Below, in pieces: positions 25,046 to 38,487 of a stretch of 64,000 nt of DNA (position 1 is the first letter of the stretch; each line of letters begins with the position of its first letter). Below the pieces are notes generated by a model. That model was not told where the DNA came from, did not search any database, and saw only the letters and a list, made by a program, of their open reading frames with translations. The stretch spans positions 1,860,001 to 1,924,000 of the forward strand of contig CP198939.1 in the NCBI GenBank assembly GCA_052401645.1, read 5' to 3'. The translations under genes were made by a program, and so were the position numbers. Source of the stretch: Arsenophonus sp052401645. Lineage in GTDB: Bacteria; Pseudomonadota; Gammaproteobacteria; Enterobacterales; Enterobacteriaceae.

Positions 25046-26650
25046 AATCACTTTGACTAATTAAATATAGTAAGTTAATAAACAAGTGTTTACACCACAA
25101 TATTATTTAATTAACTTTAAAAGCACATATATTTTAAAATTTAAAATAAGAATAGATCTTATTTTTCCAATAAGTTTTAAAATAACTCAATACTACATTT
25201 TAATAAAAATAAATAATTAAATAATTTATCATACTTTATTTTATTTTTAAATATTACTTATTACGATTAATTTCATAAAAATTTTACTTTTTTATTATTT
25301 TTAATATAACTATCATTAATAATAATTATTTATCTAATCTGTATGTATGTTTATCCAGTTTTTCTATTTTATTAAAAATAGTTAAATTTTTACAAGAAAA
25401 AATAAGAATTATTAATAGTTAACTTTCATTAAGATATGAGAGTTTTATTTTAAAATTAATAATAACTTTATTTTAATAAAGTTAAATATCTACAAGATCA
25501 TCAAATTTTTAATATTTATTTTGATATTTACGGCTTTATCAAAAAAATCATTACTAGAGAAAAAATTTTTTAAACTTAATTTTTTAAATTATTAATTATT
25601 TAATTATCTTTATAGTTAATTAAGATATCTTTAAATATTTTTAAAATTAAAGTTTTCTATATTTTAAATATTTTAAATTATAAGTTATTTATTTATGATT
25701 TTTCTAAGTATTTAAATTTATCTTTTAAAAAATATAAAAATAATACTATCAATTATAATTTAAAAAATAAGATAATTGATAATTTGTTAATTAGATCAAC
25801 TAATGAAACATTTAAAAGTTAAATTTATATTTAACTTTTGTAATTATTGACTTATTTTAACAATTTTTGTTTATTTTAATAACAATATTTATTATTTTAC
25901 TATAAATAATAAAATAATAAATATTATTATATTATTTTATAATTTATTTAATAAATAATATATTATCGATAATTTAATTATTTATTAAATCAAATTTTAT
26001 ATAAAGTTTATCTATATTAAAATTAATAATTTTAACTCAAAATATATAAATTACTTGATGATTATATAAGGATATATTATATTAAATTAAGTATATCAAT
26101 ATAAATTATTTTTATATAATTATAGATATACATAATAACCATTTACTTTCCTAATATCCACTCTAATAATTATGGATAGAAAAAAAATCTAAATTAATAA
26201 TTAATATAACTAAATGATAAATTAAATATTATTTAAGTTAATAATCCAATATTTCAGTTTCTATTAGTTAGATATTTTTTTAAAAAATTAATAATCAATT
26301 TCCATATTCATATGTTTTATATAATATAATAAATATATAAATAAAATTTATATTTTATTTTGTTCAATAACTCAATTTATTTATACTAAATATATTTTAA
26401 TATAAAATAGTAAATATTATATTTATTCTATTATTTTGATATAATAGTTAATATAATTTAACCAACTTATTTTAATAAACTATTATTTAAAATATTAACT
26501 TATATATTATAAGTTGTTTTAGCTTCTAAGTAAATTTATTTAAATATAAATAAATTAAATTAAGAATATATTATATTTTACTTTTTTTTTAATAAAAAGA
26601 TAATTTTATTTATTGAATTGATATTTAGAAAATTAATTATTTAAGCAAAT

Positions 26651-26684
26651 ATATCATAATTTTATAAAAATAAAATTATGATAT
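26651..26684. repeat. 14 bp perfect inverted repeat, 6-base loop
   Basis: ATATCATAATTTTA (26651-26664) is the reverse complement of 26671-26684, with TAAAAA between. It lies in gene-free DNA and may be structural or a relic terminator. Confidence 0.55.
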
Positions 26685-27658
26685 CAACAACAAAACATGA
26701 TTATTTTATTTTATTACATAAGTAAAAATTGAGTAAATTTAAGTAAATTTTATAAATTTAGTTAAAAAATTGATTAATTTATGATTAATAATAAACATTA
26801 TAAAATTAGTTTTTATAGAACAATATATTATTGTAAAAATAATATTTTAGTTAAAAAAATAACTATTTTAAAATAATTTAACAAATATATATACATATAT
26901 ACTTAAGATTTAATAATCAAAAAAAATAAAACAATAAATTAATCGTTAAAAAATTAATTTATAAAAAATGAATTTTTTAAATTTTTAATTAAAATCCTAA
27001 CAAAAGATATTTATTCAATTTAAAATAAAATGATATTTTATAAAATAGGAATAAATTTTATATCTTATAGATATAAATAGATCACTTTATTAAATTTCTA
27101 AAATATATATTATTCTTTAAAATATACAGTTAATAAAATTTATTACTTAGTTATACAAGTAAGTAATAAATTTTTAAATTTATTACTTTTTAAAATCGAT
27201 TATATTAAATATAATATTTAATATATTAAAATAATTTATAAATATTTTAATACTAGTTAAATTCATTTATTATAGTCAAGATTATGTAAGTTTTACATAA
27301 TAGAAACAGTACTTATTTATCGATAAATTTTAAATAATCTATATTTAAAATCAGAATAAAGATCACTATTATATTTATATTTTTAAAAATTAATAATTAA
27401 AATAATCTTAATTATAAATGTTTTATTTAAAATAATGAAGAACTTATTTTAAGGTAAAATAATTATCTTTATACTAAATTTTCATTATAAGAAATATAAA
27501 TAAATAATTATATTATTAATAATATATAATCTTTAGTAATTTTGTTAAATCTAAAATTTAAAAAATAATTAAACTCTTTTATACATATTTAATAATATTA
27601 ATGTTAAGAAAAAATAATAATATTTTATTCTTTTATATATTTGAATAATTCTATTATA

Positions 27659-27691
27659 AATTTATCAAATTTTAGTAAAATTTGATAAATT
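27659..27691. repeat. 33-base perfect palindrome (16 bp arms)
   Basis: Arms 27659-27674 and 27676-27691 (AATTTATCAAATTTTA and its reverse complement) meet at a single G. There is no neighbouring gene. Confidence 0.65.
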
Positions 27692-30600
27692 AAATTTATA
27701 ATTTACTATTAAGAATAATAATTATTGATATTAAAATATAATAATAGTAACTTATTTTTTAATTACTGAAATTAAAATTTCAAAGATACTAAATAGTTTT
27801 TTTATTTATTTTTAATATATATGATGATGCTTTATTAACACAATTAATATAATATTTTGTTTTTTAAAATAAAGTATTATATGAATTTCTATTTATATTT
27901 TTCTATTTTTAAAAATAAATAAACTTTAACTATATAATTTATTTATATTATAAATTGCTAATAAATTAGCATAATAAATTTATTAAAAAATAATAAATAA
28001 TAGTAAAGAAATATTAATAAATTCAAATAAATAGCAATAAAACTTAATTAAATGTTATTTTTACTATTTATAATTATTTAAAATATTTATACTTATAAGT
28101 ATAACTATAATACGATCAATATCGTTAATATATATATTTAATTTATCTAAAGCTTATATTATCTTTTTTTTTAAAAAAATAATAATTAAAATATGTCTAT
28201 TTATAATAAAATAAGATATATAGAAAAATATAATCTATATTTTCTGGTAAACAAAACATCTATTGATTTATAGTTAATGTTCCTACTAAATTCAGATTCC
28301 TATAAAACTATAGATATATTAATGATATTTTTGTATAAAATATCATTTTAAATACCTTATTCTTACTCACTAATTAAACATAAAAAAAGAAATAGAGGAT
28401 TCTTCTTTTATGTAAGAAAATAACTATAATATAATTATTTTATAAATTTGATATCTTAAACAACTTATATAGAAAATAATAGTAAAAATTTTAATAGCTT
28501 TTAAAGATTCTTTTTAAAAAGATATTATCTATTTTATTTTGTTAAAAGTTAAATTTTTACATTAAATTAAAAATAGATGAATAAATATTTTACTTATATT
28601 AAAACTAATTATGATATGAAAATTATTAAAAATATTTAAAAATATAAGTATAATAAAGATTATAAAAATTTAAGTTATCTTTTATTATTATAACTATATT
28701 TTTTGTTAAAAATATTAATTAATTTATTAATTTTATAAGTATTATTTTACTAATTTGACATATAACCTTTTATTATATTTTTCTAATACTCAATTATGAT
28801 AATAATAAAATTATTTCTAATATTTTATTATCATAAATTAATTTAGATCTATTTATTTTTTTGCTAATATATTTTTTAAAATAATTTATTTTATTTTAAT
28901 TATATTTTATGTGAAATTATATAATACTAAACGATATCTTACAAAATTCTTACTAATAATTTTGTGAATAATTTCTTATTACTTTAAGTAATAAAAAACA
29001 TTATTATTGTTATTTTAATAAATTCCTTTGAAATATAAATACTTTATTATAAATTAAATTCATATATTATATTGATATATATATATTTTAAATTACTAAT
29101 TATAATAATATAATTCGAGTTTATTAAACGTAAGATTAATTATGAGAATGCAATATTATATTACTATTAATGATTTTATTTATTCTGATAATACAATCAA
29201 GTTTTAAACAAAATATAATTAAAAGATTTTTATTTTCGCTATTCTTATTAAAGAAATTAATTTCTCATATTTTCTCTATTAACAAATAAAATTATCATAT
29301 TTATGTATATTTAATATTTTTATATATAAGAATTTTTAGAAGATATATAATAATTTTTTTTATTAATTTATTTTATAAATAGAAATAATTCATTTTATCT
29401 ATTTTATTTTAATGAAATTTATGTATAGAAAGTATATTCTATGGATTATGTGCATCTTTCAATACTAAATTTTTAAAAAAATAAAATAAATATTTTAATC
29501 TGATAGAATACTCATAAATTTATAGTTTAATATTAAATAAAATATATATTTTAGTAATTTTGCTATTTAATTATATATTAATAAGAATCTCAACTCGAAT
29601 AAGAAATAAAATAAATCATATTTATAATTTTAAGAATTTATTCTCAACTACAATTGATTATTAATCATAATAATGAATCCATAAACTAATATAAGAAATT
29701 AATTAATTTTTATATTTATATGTTTTAATATTATTAAGTTATATCTTTTTATACTATATAATTTTATAGATTAAAAAAGTTTGTAAATAAATTATTATTG
29801 TTTATTTACAAAATAATATATCATCTAACACATAAAATACCATTATTTTAATACTGATTATATTGTTAATTTTTTATTTTATTAGCATATTTTTTTTCAA
29901 AATAATATAGTGTAGAGTATATCAATAATTATTTAATTTCAATTAATGTTCAAAAATTAATCATATTTAAATGAATATAATTTATTTCTTTTTTTTTAAG
30001 AAAAAATGAATTTTTGATTAATTTATTTAATAATAAATACTTAAAATATATTACATTTCAATAAAAGTTTACATATTAACTTATCTAATAAGTAAAAATA
30101 CTAAAATAAAATATTCTTAATAAGTATTTCTATTTTAAAAAATAAATTTATACAAATAAAAATTCAGCTTTAAACATTAAATAAGTTAATTCTTACATAT
30201 TAATATTTATATATTAATAATATATAAATATTATATTATGTACTTAAATAAGTAATTAAAAAAAATAATATTCTTCAATAAGAAATAGTATATTTATTAC
30301 TTATAAATAACTTCTCAATTAAATAAAATTATTAATTTTTAAGAGAAAATTTTATCAAATATTTTTTAAAAAAAATTTATTTAAAAATAATTAAATTATT
30401 TTATATATTTTAATTATTTCTTTTATTATTAAAAGTAATTTAATAATAAAAATATCTTTATTATCTTTGGAACTATAAGTTTTTTTATAAAAATAAATTA
30501 TTAACTATTTTAATAAATTGATATTTTATCTTCATAAAGATATATATCAGATATTTTTTAAATTATCTAGTCAATTATTTAATTTTAAAATTACTATATA

Positions 30601-30960
30601 AATATTCGTTATTAAAAATAATAGTTGTAGTCGATATAAAAATTTAATAAATTTCTATGTCAATAAAAATTGGATATTTTTTATAAAAAACTAAAACTAA
30701 TACTATATTAAATTAACAAATTAAATATAATTAATATGATTAATTTTAAGAATTTTATAATAATTTAAATTATATTTTAAAACATTGAACTAAAATTAAC
30801 AATTTATATAAATAGTTACTATAAATTTGTAAATTAGATTATTAATAACTATTATAAAATTAATTTTTACTAAAATTGTGTTTTTAATAAAATAGATTTT
30901 TAGTTAATAAAAATAATAACTAATTTTATTTTATAAAAAGTTATTATTAGAAAAAGCATA

Positions 30961-32074
30961 ATGTGATTAACAAATAAACTTTAGTCGCAAAATTAAGAAT
31001 ATGTGTATTAATAGGTGGATCTCTTTGTTTAAATTATGTACGTATTTTTGAATTAATTAGATAATTATGTTAAGCAATATAAAAAAAATCAAGTTATCAT
31101 TATAATTTTCTTGCGTAATTGCTTCTAATAAATGATATTCAGACTATCTATCATTACATGATAAAATTATATAAAAACAATTACTTGTTATAATTTTACA
31201 AATTCATTTAATTTAATTTTTTAAGAAATTATTTTCAATTTATGGTATTCATATTAGTCATATCTAATTAAAAAAAACTTATATAACAAAGATTGCGAAC
31301 GCATTCTTTAATGCACAGAGTAGATAAAAGACGTTATTAAATAATAGAATTATTTTAGTTATTAATAATAATGATTCGATTGCAACAACTAAAATTAAAA
31401 AGTTATTGATAATGATAATTCATCAATATTAATTATAATTTTTTCTAATGCCGATAAATTATTACTATTAAGAGATTACAAAGGATTATATATAGAAAAT
31501 TTTTACTATAATCCAAATGTAAAATTTATCACTAAAGTTTATGATATTAATAATAAATTAAAATATATTACTATCAATAATCTTAATGATTTAGATACTA
31601 GTAGAGTGGTAGATAACAAAATTAAAAGAAACTAATATAGCTATACGTTTTATAATTAAAGTTATTATTGCTTCTGATGAATAAACCTAATGCTATAGAA
31701 AATGTTTTTGATGGTCAATAATTAGTAATTATTTTTTTCGTCTAAAAAATCCAATAAAAAATAGAAACGATGAATTTTGGAGTAATTTTAGTAGCTAAAT
31801 TATTATTTATAATAAATCTACTTTTCGATTCAACAAAAAAAGAGGTTTATTATTACCAAAAGAAATAATAAAAAATTAATGATAATTTTTCTAATGTTAA
31901 TATTGTCTATATTCTTACTTTATTAAGTAAAGATTTATCACCATGGTATTACCAATTATAATAGTAATGTACTTAACCTAATCTAAAGAGATAATTCAAA
32001 GGAAATTAACCAATTTTGGTTATAAGTATAGTAATACTATTATTCATCGTGATGATATCATAGTAAGTAAATAA
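30961..32074 (+). pseudogene. proB: dead proB (glutamate 5-kinase)
   Basis: A corpse of glutamate 5-kinase, the first enzyme of proline synthesis, can be read along the + strand. TLVAKL and VLIGGSLCLNY near 30978-31040 match the N-terminus ([20 protein letters not shown]). SIYGIHISH near 31235-31265 matches SIYGIHVGQ. INNNDSIATTKI near 31362-31398 matches the active-site INENDAVATAEI. KLLLLRDYKGLY near 31457-31490 matches KLLLLTDQKGLY. GLLLPKEI near 31833 matches SLLPKGI, and HRDDIIV before the TAA at 32072-32074 matches the C-terminal VHRDDMI. The length from the relic ATG to this stop is 1,114 bases against 1,104 in E. coli. Frames shift several times and stops are frequent, so no enzyme is made. 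Dead proA follows directly, preserving the proBA operon order. Confidence 0.93.
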
Positions 32075-32089
32075 TATTAAAAATAGATA

Positions 32090-33336
32090 AAAAGATAAAA
32101 AGGCTTTATGGAAGCTAGCATTATTAAAATACAAACAAAAAGATAATATCTTAATGAATATTAAAAATTATATTACATCAACAAAATTATATAATTTTAA
32201 CAGCTAATATTAAGATATTGTTATAACACAAAATCTATTCACATTAATGATATTATCTAATATAGACTGTTATTAACTACATAGCAATTAAATGCTATTA
32301 ATTATCATTTAAAAAATGTATCAATTAGATAATACAATTGTGTACGTGTATATATAATGGTTCTTTATTAAATAATGGTTTTAGCTTAATATATAAAAAC
32401 GATGTATTCCAATTGATATAATTTACGTTGTTTATGAATCACATATATAACTATAGATATTATATCATTATGTTAAAAACAGATAATGATATAATTTTAT
32501 ATAATGGAAAAGAAATTTTGTATATTAATCAATCAATTATTAAAATTATTTATAAAGCGTTGCAGAAAAATGATATTTTATAAACAACAGTGCTTTAATT
32601 CATTGAAGATCAAGATAGAAAATTATTAATAAAATTATTGAAAATGAATTATTATATAAATGTGTTAATTCCAATAGGTAGTTCTGAACTATATAAATTA
32701 TATCGTAAAAATCAAATATTCTAGTTATAAAGTAAGGAATTAGTGCCTTTAATATTTATTTAGATTAGTATGTTAATTTTGATAAATGATTTCCATTTAT
32801 TATTGATACTAAAGTACACTTTCCAAGTGTATGTAACAACTCATTTTAAACTTTATTAATTCATAGAACTGTTGCAAATAAATTCTTATATATTTTAGTT
32901 TAAAAATGATTTAACAATATGTGATACTACATATCAGTAAATATATAATGTCATATTCAAAGTATAGTTTGATGAAAGTTATTAAAATAATAGATGCAGA
33001 TTTTATGAACGAATAGTTGTCACTAAATATTAACGTACATATTGTTAATTATATCAGCAGCGCTCTATTAAGCACATATTAGGAAATATAGAACTACTTA
33101 TTCTGATGCTATTTTAACTAAATAAATTCAAGAAGTTAATTATTTTATTAATAATATTGATTTATCAGCTATTTATGTTAACGTTATGTACTAGATTTAC
33201 TGATTGTGAACAATTTCGATTAAGAATATAAGTTTGCATTAAGCATAAAAAAAATACATGATAAGAGATAATTGGATTATATACATTAATAACTTATAAA
33301 TATATTAGTTATAGTTATAACTTAATACGTTCTTGA
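32090..33336 (+). pseudogene. proA: dead proA (gamma-glutamyl phosphate reductase)
   Basis: The second gene of the proBA operon is also dead. The + strand reads RCIPIDIIYVVYESH near 32400-32445, matching the family segment RVPLGVIGVIYEAR. It reads LKTDNDIILYNGKEIL near 32476-32522, matching LKTGNAVILRGGKETC. It then reads YINVLIPIGSSELYKLYR near 32655-32710, matching YIDMLIPRGGAGLHKLCR. LITYKYISYSYNLIRS ends at the TGA 33334-33336 and matches the C-terminal LTTYKWIG..D. The NADP-binding glycines are altered and stops cut every frame. The length (about 1,250 bases) equals that of the E. coli gene. With dead proB and proC the glutamate-to-proline route is gone from this window. Confidence 0.93.
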
Positions 33337-36300
33337 ATTATTATTTATAATTTTTATTATTTTAATTTAAATTTAAATTAAAATTAATAAATAATAATAG
33401 TTTGTCATGACTAATTAATAAATTATAAGTTAAAATAACTTAAAATACTTTATTTTATTATTAGATAAATAGATTAAAGGAAAGATATTCAAAGGAATAT
33501 TGATTATATTTTAAATATATTATAATTATTAAAATAATTACTTAGTTAAACAAAATCCCAAAATAAATATTTATATTTTACTTAATTAATAAAGTTAGTT
33601 TTACTTATTTTACTATTTTAAAATCTAATATTTTCTTGTTTAATAGTAAAAATGGATAAGTTAGTTTAATAAAACTAATGATTTTATAGTATAAAATCAT
33701 TAGTTTTTTTATTAATAATTAATTTATTAGATATTATCTATTTTACAGTAAACATTCATCTTTCTATAATTTTATATATAAAATATTTTAATCTTTAAAT
33801 TAAAATAAAATGTTTCAATTACTAACTATCCCATATAATAAAAGATAAATTTTATAACTAATATATAAATATTTTAAACATATAGAGTGAGCAATTCTCT
33901 AATATAAGTTATTCCATTAAATTAAGTGGATTATTAATAGTAAATAATTATATGCTATATTAAGCATATTGAATATTTTTTTTGTTAAATTTAAAAAGAA
34001 AAAATTATTCTTTATTTTAAATAAAATAATAATATATTTATTAATATTTGATATAGAATATATATTATAGAATTTATCGTGATAATAAATCTAAAATAAA
34101 TATTTTTATATTAAGTTTAACTAAATAAATTTTAAATAACTATTAAAATAGTTTTTATATTAATAAATAAAATAAATATTTTAAAATATTATTTATTTCT
34201 AGTATTTTACTATAAAATTTAAAAAATATTTTATTGAATATTAATCTAAAAAGCATTTTATTTAATGGAATCTAAAACTAAATAAATAAAATATATAATT
34301 TTAGATAATTCTTTTCAAAATAAAGTTAGATTTGACTATAGATAAATTCATTAGCTTTATTTCTTTCAATTTATTTAAGTTATTATATAAAATTAATATA
34401 ATAGATATAGTCATTTTATTAATAGCTTTATTAATGCAATCTGCTTTTTTTAAAATTAATATTAAATATTATTTTAATATTTTATTATTTTAAAATGTAA
34501 TCAATATTCTACTTACATTTAGTGATATCAAATAAGTTAATTTATTATATTTATATTATTTGGAATATTATTTAAAAATATTTAATGTTTTACTAAAATA
34601 TTTCTTTTTATCATTAACTTTTAATACAACTATTTTTAATAAAAGTAATTATTTAAATAACTAAAAACTTATTTATTTTTTGTATTAATAAAATATTTAT
34701 ATTTTGACAGACTAAGTAGAAACTGTGATTAATGTACTAAGTGAAAGATATTTATCTTAATTAGAATTAAAATAAATAACATTTTATATAAATATATCTT
34801 TTGCTAAATTATTTTTTAATTACTAAGGTAAAAAAAAATTTATAATATTAATACAAATAAAAAATCATATTCATGTTAACTTAATTTATATACATTAATG
34901 ATTTTAATCGCCTTTAATAATCAGCAATATGTATTCTACAATATAAAATATCTACTAAAATTAGAAAATACTTATATTTTATATCTTAATTAAAAATAAA
35001 TAATACATACGTTTCAATTGTTAATTCTCTTTATGTAAAGAATTAAAAATTTTTAATTATAAAATAAAAATACTGAAAATTTAATGAAATTAATTATAAA
35101 TTATATAGTCTAAATATTAAAAATAATTCATTTTTAAATGTTGTTTTACTAAAAATTAAAAATAAGACTTAAAGTAAAACTATATAAATGATTAATAATC
35201 AAAATATTAAGATAATTATCTAATATTATTTACAATTAATAAAACTATATTATGAAAGTCAAGTTTGTTTTAGAACAATTTTTAATAAAACTAAAAAAAT
35301 TTAATAATAAAAAATTTTTTTTAAATATTAACGATAACTAAATATAATAAACTTATTAAAGTAATTATATCACATTTTATTTTATATTTTAAATATAGAA
35401 TAAAATATCTAATTGTTTTATTTTTAGTCTTTTATTTTTTTAAATATAATTAATATATTATATTTTTTGTAATTTTTAGTATTAGTTACTAAGTAACTTA
35501 ACTCCATTATTTTTTAATATATATTTTAAATATCTTTTATTTTTTAAAATATTAATAATAGTGATATCTATATATTACTTATAATATTTTATATTATATA
35601 GATTATAAATCTATAATTTTAATAAATTAATTATTTAAAAAATAAACTATATAATTTAAATATTAAAATAAATAAAATATATATCATATTTTATAAAATT
35701 ATAAAAAATGATCATTTTAATACTAATATTAATAAAATATTTTTATATATATTAAATAAATAATAATTATTGAAATATATAATAATTGTTATAAAAAATT
35801 AAATTTTTTATTTTTTATTTAATAAATAGTAGTTAATAAAACTAACAATATCATATATTTATAATATTATCATTATAAAATATTTTACTAAATGAATATT
35901 TATATAAAAAGTAAACTTAGTTATTAATATATTAAAAACTAAACTTATAATATTTATAAAAACTTTTTACTAATATTTAATGTATCATATTATGTTAAGA
36001 TATAAAATATTTTATGATATAAAATCTCTAGTATTAAATATATAAATAGATTATTTTATATAAAGTTATATATTATAATCTTATTATATATACTTAAAAA
36101 TTAATAATAAAATAAATAATTATAAAATTATATTATTGAATTTCAATAATATAAAATTAATTAATTAAAAATAATTTAATAAAATACATTGAATCATTTA
36201 TATAAAAAATTAATTAATTATATTTTAGAAGTTTTACTATCAGTAAATTTATTTATTTAAAAAATAAACATTATAACGATATATCTATTATATATTATTT

Positions 36301-38487
36301 ATATTTTTTTTGATAAAAAATTACTTATATTTTAAAACAATATTATTGTCATATTAATAATTATTAAATAAACTTAATTATTAACATGATGATTATTAAT
36401 CAATATATAATTATCAATAAAATTAAAGTTTTTTAAAAATTATTTATCATATTATGTTTTTATTATTTATTTATCATTAATCTAATTAAAATTTAATATT
36501 CAAAATAACAAAACAATATATTAAATATATTAATAATTAACTAATTTTAAAATAATTTTTATTAAAATTCATAAAATAAATTATTTAGTAGTATCTAAAT
36601 AATAAATATTTCATATTTATCATATATAAAATTATATTATAGTTTCTATTTTTTTTATAATTTAAATTAATATTAATTTAAATAACGTAAATATTTAAAG
36701 AGAAAAATATATTTTATTCTAAAATAATTTTAATTTTAAATTTAAAAAATTATATATCACTTTAAAAGTATATATTATATAATAATATAAAATTAAAAAA
36801 ATATTTATAATCTTTATATTACTCTTATTTTTATAAATAAAAATATTTATGATATATTTATCATCTGAATTAATAAGTTAATTCTAAATACTCAAGATAA
36901 AATAGAAAATTAAAATGAACAAATAATAATTTTAAATAAGTAATTAGATATATCATTAGTACTGCAGTCTATACATAGTAAGTAAAATCTTTTTTATTTA
37001 CTAAATAGTAACTTTTAATTTAAAAATATTTTTAATAAAATTATATTTTAAAATTCATTAAAATAATAAAAAAATTATTAATATCCATTTATTTATATCT
37101 AAAATAGATAAAAATATAAATTATTATTTTATTTATTATCAGAATTATATATTTATCATTATTACTAACGATATAAGAATTTCTATTTATTTATAGAATT
37201 AAAAAATATCTTAATATAGAAAATCAATAATCGTTTCTTTCTGTTTTAATAATTATTGAATAAAAGTTTTATAAATTAATAATTATTAAAAACTTTTTTA
37301 CTAAAAATTTTTCAAAAATATTTTTAATTCTAAAAAAATAATCTTTTCTATTAAAATTAAAATTTTTTATTTTATATACTTAATTGCTTTTAAGTTATAA
37401 TTATCACTATTAGTTGATTATAAATATATAAATGATTTTTTAATAAAACCATTCGAAATATTCTTACAGTTAGCTAATATATATTATTAGCATAAAATAT
37501 AGTCTTATTTATTATCAAATTCTAATGATATTAAATATTTTTACTAATGATTTTTCATTAAACAAAATATTATTAAAAATAAAAAATATTATTAATAAAT
37601 ATAAATCTTATTAATTTTCTTTTATTTTTTTAATGAAAATTATTATTTATTACCTAGTCACTAACTCATATTATATTATTTTTTTTATTCTTATTTCAAC
37701 AATAATTAAATTATACTTATAATTCTTTATGTTATCCTTAATAACAAATCTAATTAAAAATTAGAAACAAAATTTACATTTAATTTAAATAGTTATTATT
37801 GATACTTCACTCATCTTTATTTAGTTTTTTTAAACATTGACTGTTTTGATAAAATAAATTTTTTTAAAAAAAAGTTTACATTTATAAAATTAGTATAATT
37901 AAAATTATTATATCAATATATATTTTATTTTTAAAAATATTTTTAGTTAATTTTAATAATGATATTTTAAATTATATAAATTTCCATGACATAGTTTATA
38001 GTAAAGTGTAATTTTAAATAAACTTTTATTTTATTAATTAAATATTATTATATTATAATAAATAAGATAATAATCTAATATAATTTATAATTAAATTTTA
38101 TTATTATAATATCTATTGATATATGAATTTTTTTTCATTAATATATTATTCTAATTAGTGAATAAAACATATAATACACCAGTTCAATTTAGAAATGCAA
38201 TTTTATCAATTTTTTATCAAGGCCATTTATTCTTTAATAAACACTATTATGATTATATTTATTATTTCATCACATAAATATTTTATGTTATTCTAAAAAA
38301 AAATTTTTTAATTATTTATCTTTATTTATAATTGAAATAATTTATATAATATATTTATGTAAAAAAAATAATATTATCAATAAAGATATAAAATAAGTTA
38401 ATAATATTAACAATAAATACCAATATTTTTGTTAAACAAAGATAATATAATTAACAATAGTTTATATTATAATAATAAGGAAAATAT
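33337..38487. other. 5.1 kb gene-free A/T block between dead proA and hemB
   Basis: Nothing is readable as a protein or RNA gene on either strand. In E. coli a tRNA-Thr gene follows proA; none is seen here. One perfect hairpin (33671-33707) is listed separately. A marginally richer patch near 34685-34760 gives the short string VINVLSERYLS on the + strand, which I cannot assign. The right end must hold the hemB promoter, but candidate -10 boxes are too many to choose among. Confidence 0.6.
33671..33710 (+). terminator. perfect hairpin with T-run downstream of dead proA
   Basis: AAAACTAATGATTTTATA (33671-33688) pairs without mismatch with 33690-33707, leaving about five bases for a physical loop. 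The stem runs out into seven T residues (33704-33710). This is a strong Rho-independent terminator shape on the + strand, and the A-rich left side gives weak activity in reverse. It lies about 335 bases beyond the proA stop and may have ended a lost downstream gene. Its perfect pairing stands out against the decayed surroundings. Confidence 0.65.

Larger units (their letters stand above)
13962..30960. other. 17 kb gene-free A/T block
   Basis: This is the largest stretch of the window without any gene. I read both strands for open frames, tRNA arms and familiar protein segments and found none I would name. Slightly richer patches near 18650-18690, 21720-21780, 22385-22400 and 24190-24370 could be relics of genes. 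The last gives a short readable string (VIIVAKIANKD near 24316-24350) that I could not assign. Several hairpins are listed separately. Because dead genes elsewhere in the window keep their lengths, this block probably held on the order of 15 genes; that is inference. Confidence 0.6.
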
